DNA of 64,000 bases, taken from NCBI RefSeq assembly GCF_016587355.1, contig NZ_BNJF01000002.1, positions 372,001-436,000 of the forward strand, read 5' to 3'. Source of the stretch: Ktedonospora formicarum (GTDB lineage: Bacteria > Chloroflexota > Ktedonobacteria > Ktedonobacterales > Ktedonobacteraceae). The notes beneath the pieces are model-generated. The model saw only the letters and a program-made list of their open reading frames with translations. It was not told the DNA's origin and made no database searches. The translations under genes and the position numbers were made by a program. Below, one piece after another: positions 1-6,918 of this stretch (positions within the stretch are counted from its first letter, which is position 1; each line of letters begins with the position of its first letter).

Positions 1-139
1 TGATGAGAAGGATATCATAAGGCCACCCAGAGCCAAGATGGCTCTGAATCAGCACGCTTAGGAGCGCGCGCGCGAGCGCTCCACAAAAGCCACCCGCGAA
101 TACAGCCAGGAGGCGACGCCGAGTTGAGAGAGTGTTCAT
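1..139 (-). CDS. crcB: Fluoride channel CrcB/FluC, second copy (partial, runs off the window)
   Basis: Only the first 46 codons are in the window. The visible N-terminus has a basic start followed by GGFCGALARALLS, which matches the first helix signature of the CrcB/FluC family (G-x-x-GA-x-x-R). The family forms dual-topology dimeric fluoride export channels in the cytoplasmic membrane. The start ATG at 139-137 overlaps the stop codon of the upstream crcB gene as ATGA, so the two are probably translationally coupled. A pair of adjacent crcB genes usually means a heterodimeric channel with fixed opposite topologies (family knowledge). Nothing can be said about its C-terminus. Confidence 0.85.
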   Translation of the reverse strand, partial: MNTLSTRRRLLAVFAGGFCGALARALLSVLIQSHLGSGWPYDILLI

Positions 140-525
140 CGCGTGATCTCCCATCCTAGCCACATACCTACGGCTTCCATACTCAAACCAAGCATATAGG
201 TTACTATGAGATAGAATATCCCTTGGAATCTTCTGCCACCTCTCATAAGCTGAACTCCCTCCCAGTGCATTGTACTAAAGGTGGTATAACCTCCCAAAAA
301 ACCAGTCGCCAGAACTGTCTGAAGCTCCTTTGAGAGCACATGCTGCCCCGCCAGAGCAAAGACCAGACCAATGCACCAGGCACCTGTCACATTAATGACA
401 AATGTGCCCCAGGGGAAGCTTCCCTTCATATGTTCCATAATGATACGCCCAAGGAGATAGCGTGCAACGCTTCCACAGGCTCCAGCTATGCCAACTCCAG
501 TGAACAGTAACAATGATACGAGCAT
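136..525 (-). CDS. crcB: Fluoride channel CrcB/FluC
   Basis: A 129-residue, four-helix membrane protein of normal CrcB/FluC length. It shows GACGSVARYLLG near residue 14, GTFVINVTG near residue 41 and the pore signature GGYTTFSTMHWE near residue 78, where the family consensus is GGFTTFSTF. These residues line the fluoride pathway in characterised members. The protein exports fluoride that enters as HF. Its ATG overlaps the stop of the DUF190 gene upstream (ATGA), and its own stop overlaps the start of the second crcB copy, so three genes are tightly coupled. The operon is headed by a fluoride riboswitch about 1.9 kb upstream, which agrees with the assignment. Confidence 0.95.
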   Translation of the reverse strand: MLVSLLLFTGVGIAGACGSVARYLLGRIIMEHMKGSFPWGTFVINVTGAWCIGLVFALAGQHVLSKELQTVLATGFLGGYTTFSTMHWEGVQLMRGGRRFQGIFYLIVTYMLGLSMEAVGMWLGWEITR

Positions 526-878
526 CAGGCATCGCCCCCTGGCAACAACATTTCGATAGGCGTACTTGTTATCATCCCCTGTTCCACCAGTGAATCAAGC
601 TCTACCAGAAGTGACGACAGGCGTTGCTCCTGAATAACGATATCCACTATCAAAGGGAGGTTTTCGGCAATATCTGAGAAGCGGTTTGTAGCCAGGCGTT
701 GTTGTGGCCCAAACCCCTCTATCCCACGCAGGACCGTAGCAACTAGAGCGCCATGTCGATACGCGGCTTCAAGTAGTAACTGATACAGCGGTCTCCCTTG
801 CTGCTTTTGCTCCTCTCCTATAAAGATGCGAAGGCGCTTTCCACGCAAGCGAGAGGATGCTCGTAATTGGTTTGCCAT
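525..878 (-). CDS. Small DUF190 (PII-like) protein in the fluoride operon
   Basis: 117 residues of the DUF190 family, a fold related to PII signalling proteins. The family pattern is clear: LRIFIGEEQKQQGRPLYQLLLEAAYRHG, then GA-x-VATVLRGIEGFG at about residue 45, and LPLIVDIVIQEQRL at about 74. DUF190 genes frequently sit beside crcB in bacterial genomes but have no established activity; a ligand-sensing or channel-modulating role is an inference. It starts 10 bp after the DUF190-CBS gene ends and overlaps crcB by 1 bp in an ATGA junction. The N-terminal domain of the upstream gene product is the same family, so this may be a paralogue without the CBS part. Confidence 0.88.
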   Translation of the reverse strand: MANQLRASSRLRGKRLRIFIGEEQKQQGRPLYQLLLEAAYRHGALVATVLRGIEGFGPQQRLATNRFSDIAENLPLIVDIVIQEQRLSSLLVELDSLVEQGMITSTPIEMLLPGGDA

Positions 879-888
879 AGAAGCAATC

Positions 889-2234
889 TTACCTTTCTAA
901 GAGGAAACGCAGAATATCCGAGCGCCCCACGACTCCCTGTATACACTGCTGACGATCAGTGACTGGCAAAAACTCACGACGTTTTTTCATCATACATTCA
1001 ATCGTTTCCTGAACGGAGGTCGTATCATTTACTGTTATTACCTCCGGGTTCATCACATCTGAGGCAACCTGTGGTTTACCAGTTAATACATGTAAGGCTC
1101 CAGAGGAGAGTCGTTGTGGTCGTCTACCGCGAGTCCAGTTTTGGAGCAGACCCACAAAACTTTTACGCTCGCTTGTTTGTAATCTGTTTAACACATCTAC
1201 ATCGCTAATGACACCCTGTATCTGCTGTTGCGCATTCACGACAAAGACCCGCTTAAGGGGTGAGGCGAGAAGAGCCTCAATTACTTGCGGCAGCGGCAAA
1301 GTGGCTTCTACAGTAGGCGCGATTCCCAATGGAAAGGCCCAATGGGTTGCTGTGATATCGGAGCGGAACTCAATGGTTGGCTCGGTCTTACTGTCTGCGA
1401 TCCCTGGTCTGAAGACTCATCAGCGAGCGGACTTGTCACCATCAATTGCAAGAGATCAGAACGCGAGATCATACCTTCTAGTGTTCCGTCAGACAAAACA
1501 ACTGGTAGCACATGCAGAGATGTATCCAGCATAATAGAGGCAGCATCTTTGACCGATACTTCCGGCGAAACGGTATGAACCTGACGATTCATAATCTCGC
1601 TGGCAGCAAGATCGGGCTGTGATGGCTGAGAAGCTAGTGTCTCCAGATCTGAACGGGGTAGATCGCGCATCGTGCGCATGACCCCGCGTCGTAGTGAGAG
1701 CACTTTCGCCTCGACGAGATCATGAGTACTGATGATTCCAATCAGGTGGTTCAATTCATCAACGACGGGCAATGCGCGAAAGGGAGCATCTATGAGCAGC
1801 GAGAGCAGGTATGATACCGGTGTCTCTGGCGATACGGTCACTATTGCCGTCTCCATGACCTGCTTGACTGACAACCTTGCAGATAATCTATGCGAATGTA
1901 CATGGGTATATTTGAGGACCTCTACCTCGTGCAAGGTTATGAGACCACCTTGTAGCATGGCTTCCAGTTGTGGAAGCAAGCGCATAAGGCGCTCAGGTCG
2001 ATCTATCACCTGCACAATGACTGTGGCATCAGACACAAAATGAAAACGCTCTTGAGTATGGAGGATCTTACCCGCTCCGAAGCCTGCAATAGCGCGCGTG
2101 ACAGTTGCTCCAGCGCATCGCGCCTCTCGTAGCATTTGGACAATAGCGACATACAGTGTCTTCCCATGCCATTGATCCGCTTCGCCAATATACATTGTGA
2201 GTGCCAGCGCTTTACCAGCACGCAGTAAACTCAT
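889..2234 (-). pseudogene. DUF190-CBS protein, one gene split by a 1-base frameshift
   Basis: Two overlapping reading frames together encode a DUF190 domain (about residues 1-105, with MYIGEADQWHGKTLY and ATVTRAIAGFG) followed by four CBS motifs, as in known DUF190-CBS proteins of roughly 430-460 residues. The first frame (2234-1308, 308 aa) ends after the second CBS motif. The second frame supplies CBS motifs three and four and has no ATG; its only start candidate is a TTG at 1329. Adding one T to the TTT run (A-run 1333-1335 on the plus strand) joins the frames as PIGPFPLGIAPTVEATLPL, a natural linker into CBS three. CBS pairs bind adenine nucleotides. The start ATG at 2234 has GAAAGGAAG eight bases upstream. 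It is the first gene after the fluoride riboswitch. Two coupled genes remain possible but are less likely. Confidence 0.8.
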
Positions 2235-2333
2235 CCTATCACTTCCTTTCTCATGACTAGAGCATACATATATTTTCCTCCTTTCATCCTTCTTTCTCTG
2301 GGCTCAGATCCACTCCTTCATGAACAAACAAGC

Positions 2334-2400
2334 AAAAAAGCTTCTACCACATCACACACATTGAAGCATTCTATATGCAAGTGTGAGTCAGGTAGAAGCT
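2334..2400 (-). terminator. Riboswitch-controlled intrinsic terminator
   Basis: Reading the minus strand, AGCTTCTACC (2400-2391) pairs perfectly over 10 bp with GGTAGAAGCT (2348-2339), followed by six Ts (2339-2334). CACAC and GTGTG further inside extend the stem. The 5' arm of this terminator is the 3' strand of the fluoride aptamer, so folding of the ligand-bound aptamer should prevent it. This is the layout of an ON switch: fluoride present gives read-through into the DUF190-CBS/crcB genes. Confidence 0.88.
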
Positions 2401-2436
2401 ATCAGCCAATGGCATTACGCGAGCCTCATCGCGAGG
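2391..2436 (-). promoter_or_regulatory. Fluoride riboswitch (crcB motif) aptamer
   Basis: The minus strand contains CGCGATGAGGCTCGCG, then GCCATTGGC, then TGATAGCTTCTACC. This aligns base for base with the crcB RNA: a CGCG/CGCG stem closing ATGAGGCT, a short GCC/GGC hairpin, the conserved TGAT, and AGCTTC re-pairing with GAGGCT to form the pseudoknotted core, then CTAC. The same architecture is seen in the crystallised Thermotoga petrophila aptamer. It lies about 15 bases after the predicted transcription start and about 155 bases before the DUF190-CBS start codon. Confidence 0.94.
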
Positions 2437-2458
2437 ATACTTATTGTCCCTTGCTCGT

Positions 2459-2488
2459 AGTATACCCAGGAAGCAAAAGACGCGTCAA
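2459..2488 (-). promoter_or_regulatory. Sigma-70-type promoter of the fluoride operon
   Basis: Minus-strand TTGACG (2488-2483) and TATACT (2464-2459) are separated by 18 bp, and GG precedes the -10 box. Transcription would begin near 2452, just before the riboswitch aptamer. The rest of the leader up to the divergent acetyltransferase (2489-2631) shows nothing else I recognise. Confidence 0.75.
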
Positions 2489-2631
2489 GAACCTATCGTA
2501 CAGGTTGCTCCGCCTCCCTTTGAACGGCAAACACCGGCTATACTTTCCAACAAAGAGAGATCATAATTGAACTGAGAGCCCGATCCCGGAGAAGCATCTG
2601 GTTACATCCAGGCAAAAGGAAGTTGACAGCT

Positions 2632-3138
2632 ATGACTAATATTCATATCGAACGAGTTGCTCCAACGGAACTGGTCAAAGTCATCCAACTCTTTAGCGAG
2701 CAAGTCTACCCAGTCCATCCAGAAGAAGCCCATCTCCATTTCGCCGGGCATGAGCAAGGGCAAGCTGACACCTTTCTGGCATGGAACGCAGAGAGCCTGG
2801 CTGGTTATCTCACCATCCGCTGGCAATCAAACTACCCGCAGTTTCGGCAGCAGAACATTCCGTTGATCCACCATCTAGGGGTCTTCCCCCAGTTCCAGAG
2901 ACAAGGAATTGCCTCACAATTGATGGACGCAGCGGAACAATTAATCTCCACTCGCGCCACTCAGGCAGGCATAACAGTTGGCCTCTTTGATGAATATGGA
3001 CCCGCACAACGGCTGTATGCCAAGCGCGGCTATATTCCAGATGGACGAGGTGCGTGCCAGGGACAACACCCGCTCAAACAAGGAGAGGCGGTCACCGTCG
3101 ACCATGACCTCATACTTTGGCTTGCCAAGGATCTTTGA
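2632..3138 (+). CDS. GNAT family N-acetyltransferase
   Basis: About 168 residues with the GNAT fold. The acetyl-CoA binding loop reads LGVFPQFQRQGIASQLMDAAEQL (the R/Q-x-x-G-x-G/A signature) around residues 83-105, followed by LFDEYGPAQRLYAKRGY, the usual C-terminal strand-helix that closes the substrate pocket. Substrate cannot be told. I prefer the ATG at 2632, with AAAGGA 11 bases upstream, to a TTG at 2623 that lies only two bases after the same ribosome-binding site. It stands alone, divergent from the fluoride operon and convergent with the SDR gene. Confidence 0.85.
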   Translation: MTNIHIERVAPTELVKVIQLFSEQVYPVHPEEAHLHFAGHEQGQADTFLAWNAESLAGYLTIRWQSNYPQFRQQNIPLIHHLGVFPQFQRQGIASQLMDAAEQLISTRATQAGITVGLFDEYGPAQRLYAKRGYIPDGRGACQGQHPLKQGEAVTVDHDLILWLAKDL

Positions 3139-3225
3139 TGCCCGTTGAAGAAATCTAGAATATTTCGGATGCTGGAAAGCCGGCACTATGAGACTTGCCC
3201 CATTTCTGTGGCAATGTATTTCTGC

Positions 3226-4116
3226 TTACTTTTTAGGAACTTGCTGGGAAAGCTCATTTTGCTGGATCAACTCCTCAGAGACATCCCAAAGCCGTTGGCG
3301 TACCACGGTATCATAGGAATGCCTGGAAGAAGGGACCTGCTTACTGTCAGAGAAGTACTTCCCACTCACCTTTTCGATCTCAGGCGAGGTTGCCAGGTAG
3401 AGCATCGTTTGAGCCCCTCGCTCTTCAGAGATACCAGTTAAGAAGTAGATGACCTCACCGACAGCATGCATAAGGCCTTTGGTGCCACTATTGAAATTAG
3501 AGCGGACTCGACCTGGGTGAAGCGCATTGACCGTGATATCTACGTCTTGAAGTCGATCAGCTAATTCGTAGGTAAAGTAAATCTGCGCAAGCTTGGACTG
3601 ATTATAGGCTTTCACAAAGTTGTACTTTTGCACACCTTGTAGATCTGCAAAATCAATATTCCCATAAGGATGCGCGTCTGAACTGACATTGATGATGCGA
3701 GCTGGCATACTATCTTGAAGCACATCCAATAACAATTTTGTAAGCAGGAAAGGGGCCAGATAGTTGACGACAAAAGTCTGTTCCAATCCATCAGAGGTTG
3801 TTTTGCGCTCCGCATAAATACCCCCAGCGTTATGGATGAGAACGTGAAGCTGAGAATATTTCTGTTTGAACTCACTGGCTACGCGGCGAACCTGTGATAG
3901 CTCCGAGAGGTCCGCGATAATCAGATCCACCTGATCATTTGAGCTTTCCTCCATAATCTCTGCTCGCGCGGCTTCTCCCTTCCCCCGATCACGACAGACC
4001 ATCACTACGGTCGCGCCCATTTTTGCCAGTTCCCTCGCTGTGACTTTGCCAATGCCCGAGCTACTACCTGTCACCAGGCAAACTTTTCCTCGCATACTTA
4101 TATTATTGCTGTTCAT
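3226..4116 (-). CDS. Short-chain dehydrogenase/reductase (SDR)
   Basis: A 296-residue classical/retinol-dehydrogenase-like SDR. It has the cofactor motif TGSSSGIG near residue 15, the NNAG-type motif IHNAGG near 90, a Ser in INVSSDAH, and the catalytic YNQSK (Tyr-x-x-x-Lys). The arginine CRDRGKG after beta-2 suggests NADP(H). Substrate unknown. The ATG at 4116 follows AGGAACC; a longer frame upstream lacks a ribosome-binding site. An ISAs1 element sits 65 bp upstream and separates this gene from a MerR-type promoter that points at it and lies beside the divergent merR gene. The SDR is therefore a likely former MerR target whose control the insertion has disturbed. Confidence 0.88.
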   Translation of the reverse strand: MNSNNISMRGKVCLVTGSSSGIGKVTARELAKMGATVVMVCRDRGKGEAARAEIMEESSNDQVDLIIADLSELSQVRRVASEFKQKYSQLHVLIHNAGGIYAERKTTSDGLEQTFVVNYLAPFLLTKLLLDVLQDSMPARIINVSSDAHPYGNIDFADLQGVQKYNFVKAYNQSKLAQIYFTYELADRLQDVDITVNALHPGRVRSNFNSGTKGLMHAVGEVIYFLTGISEERGAQTMLYLATSPEIEKVSGKYFSDSKQVPSSRHSYDTVVRQRLWDVSEELIQQNELSQQVPKK

Positions 4117-4181
4117 GGTTCCTACTTTCTGCTCATTTGAAAGGACATTAACACTTTTTTGGTGAGTGCTATATCCTTTTC

Positions 4182-5515
4182 CAGGGCTTTCCAATTCTAA
4201 TAAACGGAACATTGCCCAGTGAGAAGAAGATTGAGAGCCTGATCCAGATGAGCATCCAAGAAGCGCATCTGGCGAGCGACATTGCGAACCCCAAGGTGAT
4301 CCATAAGGCTTAATGCCGTACTATTGAGCTGAGCAAGCAGGCTGGGAACTGAGCCAGTGCGCGTCTGGCAGCTATCTTCGCCTAGGGAGACATCTCGTCG
4401 ATAATGGAGGCGATTTTCAATGGCCCAATGCGCCCTGATAAGCTCAAGTATTCGTGCAGGAGGAGCCTGACGTAACGAGAGACTGCTGATCCCGTACACC
4501 ACCTCGTGGCGCATCTTGCCTGACTTGAGAAGGCGTGTCGTTCGTTGGAGGCGAAAAACCTGTTCAATACCGACCCAATCTCTGCCAAACCACTCATTGA
4601 GATCTGGACTACAGAGGAGTTGGCGATGTTCCAACCGCCCATGACCCTTGCTCCAGGTCTCTGCCTGCTGCCAGCGCCGCCGATCAGGGAAGGGATCATC
4701 CAGCAGATCCGCAATGTCCTCTCGCAGCGTCGGCTGGTTGCCTTTGGCGATGAGGAGGTAGTCCCCTCCCAACTGCTGCACCAGAGCACACAATGCCCGT
4801 TGCGTGTGCATAGCATCCAGTGTCAGAATGCGTCCACTCACGCAGGTAGAGGTCAACAAGGGTTTGAGGGCGCTGATTTCGTTCTCTTTCTCCCCCACGT
4901 TGCAATGCCACAGCACCGTGCCCGTTGCCACCTCATAACAACTGAGTTGATGTACAGGATGAGCCCCTTGGGTGGTCCCTCTCAACGTTTTGCCATCAAT
5001 GGCAATGTGAGCATGATCCGCTTGGGCAGATGGGGTGTGTAAGCGACTTGGTTCCTCCCCACAGCGGCTTTGGGCCTCCCACCGGGTGAAAAAGGCTGAA
5101 AGCAGCACGTCGAGGTGCTTGTCATCTACTCTTGCGAGCACATTGCAGTAGGTCATCTGGCATGGCATCTTCTCCCGACGCAGCCCGAAGCGCTGTGCGA
5201 GAACCCCTCCGCGATGACGAATCCATTCGGTGGCTCCACTCAGGGTCTTTTGCCCTGCCAACTTGGCGAGCACAAGGAGCGAGAGAATCAAGGCGAGTTC
5301 GTAGCGCTTCCCTTGTCCTCTTCTCTTGTCTGAAAGTGCTTGTAAGCTCTGATAAAGCGAGGTCACTGGAACTCTCTCAGGATCCTCTTCGGCTCGCGCT
5401 GTTAGCGTCCATATGTTATAGTCCATGCAGAGTTTTCCTTTGTAGGTCTTGGTTTTTGTATTCTACAAGGAAAGCTCTTCTTTTTCACCTCCTCTTCTAG
5501 AATTGGAAAGCCCTG
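4182..5515. mobile_element. Complete ISAs1-family insertion sequence, 1334 bp
   Basis: Both ends are visible. The 18-bp terminal repeat CAGGGCTTTCCAATTCTA lies at 4182-4199 and its exact inverse at 5498-5515. Directly outside, TATCCTTTTC occurs at 4172-4181 and again at 5516-5525, a perfect 10-bp target duplication. Such long duplications fit the ISAs1 family (8-10 bp). The single transposase gene fills the element and its stop codon lies inside the left repeat. Perfect ends and an intact gene indicate a recent, probably still active copy. Confidence 0.96.
4197..5426 (-). CDS. ISAs1-family transposase
   Basis: 409 residues, full length for ISAs1 (H-repeat-like) transposases. The DDE-type core is readable: HIAIDGKTLRGT near residue 140, ILTLDAMHTQRA near 200 and the C-terminal RAHWAIENRLHYRRDVSLGED with the catalytic Glu. 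An N-terminal DDE-associated domain precedes it (GLRREKMPCQMTY). The ATG at 5426 has AAGGA nine bases upstream. The gene is intact. It lies wholly between the two terminal repeats of its element, and its TAG stop at 4199-4197 is part of the left repeat. Confidence 0.96.
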   Translation of the reverse strand: MDYNIWTLTARAEEDPERVPVTSLYQSLQALSDKRRGQGKRYELALILSLLVLAKLAGQKTLSGATEWIRHRGGVLAQRFGLRREKMPCQMTYCNVLARVDDKHLDVLLSAFFTRWEAQSRCGEEPSRLHTPSAQADHAHIAIDGKTLRGTTQGAHPVHQLSCYEVATGTVLWHCNVGEKENEISALKPLLTSTCVSGRILTLDAMHTQRALCALVQQLGGDYLLIAKGNQPTLREDIADLLDDPFPDRRRWQQAETWSKGHGRLEHRQLLCSPDLNEWFGRDWVGIEQVFRLQRTTRLLKSGKMRHEVVYGISSLSLRQAPPARILELIRAHWAIENRLHYRRDVSLGEDSCQTRTGSVPSLLAQLNSTALSLMDHLGVRNVARQMRFLDAHLDQALNLLLTGQCSVY

Positions 5516-5554
5516 TATCCTTTTCAAAGGTTCTTGCCTCTTCTATGCCCCGAG

Positions 5555-5585
5555 TGTAAACTATAGACCTGAGTTTATAGTCAAG
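5555..5585 (-). promoter_or_regulatory. MerR-type promoter/operator pointing at the IS and SDR gene
   Basis: On the minus strand TTGACT (5584-5579) and TTTACA (5560-5555) are 18 bp apart, or 19 bp if TTACAC is taken as the -10 box. The spacer is filled by a dyad with arms ACTATA (5560-5565) and TATAGT (5576-5581). A long spacer filled by a palindrome is the hallmark of MerR-activated promoters. It abuts the divergent merR gene. Before the IS insertion it would have driven the SDR gene. Confidence 0.75.
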
Positions 5586-5606
5586 CCTTTTTTGGAGCAC
5601 TTTTCT

Positions 5607-6134
5607 ATGCGCATCAAAGAATTGGAAGAAAAGACTGGTTTGACGCGTCATACGATACGCTTTTATGAGAAGCAAGGATTTCTCGGGGAACATTTGATCC
5701 ACCGTGAGGGAAACAATTATCGAGATTATCCAGAGGAGATGGTTACCTATCTCCTGATGCTCAAAGCCGGTCAGGCAGCGGGGTTTACATTAGCAGAACT
5801 CAAAGAACTCATCACCGCAGATGAGGCCAATGAACTTTCCCTCCAAAGAAAAGGTGAGCATATTCGCCAAAAGATGAGGGAGATAGAGAAGAAAAAGGCA
5901 GAATTAGAGCATATACATAGATTTCTAGCATACAAGCTTTCATTGCTCAAATCAGAAAGCACAGAAACTTCCCTTGATGGGACATATATTATTCCCGAAA
6001 TGCTGACAGCCCCTTCTCCCAATCTGTGGAATGTATGCCTATCTCGTCTCAAAGGGGAGCAGCCAATGACATTGTTCTCGATAAACGAAGAAGAAGGGAA
6101 AACTTTTGAAGATGATTCTCGCTCATTATCATAA
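5607..6134 (+). CDS. MerR family transcriptional regulator
   Basis: 175 residues. The N-terminal winged helix is typical: MRIKELEEKTGLTRHTIRFYEKQGFL, then NNYRDYPEEMVTYLLMLKAGQAAGFTLAELKELI. A coiled-coil dimerisation helix rich in Glu and Lys follows (about residues 75-115), then a short C-terminal region with one cysteine only, so a metal-sensing role of the MerR/ZntR type is unlikely. The ATG at 5607 has GGAG nine bases upstream. The gene is divergent from a MerR-type promoter 22-50 bp away that faces the SDR gene, the expected arrangement for regulator and target. Confidence 0.9.
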   Translation: MRIKELEEKTGLTRHTIRFYEKQGFLGEHLIHREGNNYRDYPEEMVTYLLMLKAGQAAGFTLAELKELITADEANELSLQRKGEHIRQKMREIEKKKAELEHIHRFLAYKLSLLKSESTETSLDGTYIIPEMLTAPSPNLWNVCLSRLKGEQPMTLFSINEEEGKTFEDDSRSLS

Positions 6135-6359
6135 GACAATTCCCATCAAGAGAACCATATAGGTGCCATTCCCGCTAAAAGCTCCGTGCCCAAGCAAACA
6201 CAGGTCATCCAGCTTGTACGCAAGCTGAACTTGTGTGAAGATCACCAGCAGGATTTCACATCCCCGCTTTTCGCGCGCATCTAGACATAGACATCACCAT
6301 ATGTTAGACTCGTTCTACGAAAGAATAGATGATCGACCAGGACAAAATGTTACGAGGGC

Positions 6360-6814
6360 ATGAAGCTACAACAAAAACAGGCAGGCGCCACCGTCTTCTA
6401 CTCCTACACCTCTGCCGATAAGAAGTGGCGTGATATTGCGCCGGACTGGTGAGCATCCCGCTTGGCATGCTCGTCTTTGGACCATTCGCCATACAACGTT
6501 ATGGGCTGAGCGGCGGGCTGCTGCTCGCAGGGCTATCTTTAGGATTGATTGGTGGGCTAATCTTCGGGCTGTATGGCTTCATCCAGCACTTTTTTATACG
6601 AAGTATTCTCTGGCGCACAAATAGCCTTCCCTGGAAGCTTATTCCCTTCTTAGACGAAGCTACAGAGCGGCTCTTCTTGCGGAAAGTGGGAGGCAGTTAT
6701 ATCTTCGCGCATCGACTCCTGCTTGAGTATCTCGCCACCATTGATGAACCTGTATCTTCCAAACACACTCCCCCAAACGACGAGACCAGGCACAGGAACA
6801 CCTCTCCTTTATGA
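6360..6814 (+). pseudogene. Remnant of a TIR/NACHT-type membrane protein gene
   Basis: Two fragments abut in different frames. The first (6360-6452) encodes 30 residues with ATVFYSYTSADKKWRD, which resembles the first strand of a bacterial TIR domain. The second (6449-6814) encodes two hydrophobic segments (LVFGPFAIQ to YGFIQHFF), then FLDEATERLFLRKVGG and YIFAHRLLLEYLA, a C-terminal signature I associate with multi-spanning NACHT ATPases of Ktedonobacteria. The NTPase core that should lie between them is missing. I read this as an internal deletion of a STAND-type gene. The homology is judged from short motifs, so the N-terminal piece is the weaker part. Confidence 0.5.
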
Positions 6815-6918
6815 AGAAAGGCAAACTTACACATCCCGAAATATAAAGAGCGGGATGTGGAGTATTATCTTTTGCACGAATATTTACAAAAGGCTAATTG
6901 AGAGAAGATGAGAAGGTA

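Noticed and set aside
4545-5042. 165-codon plus-strand frame inside the ISAs1 element
   Set aside because: Antisense shadow of the intact transposase.
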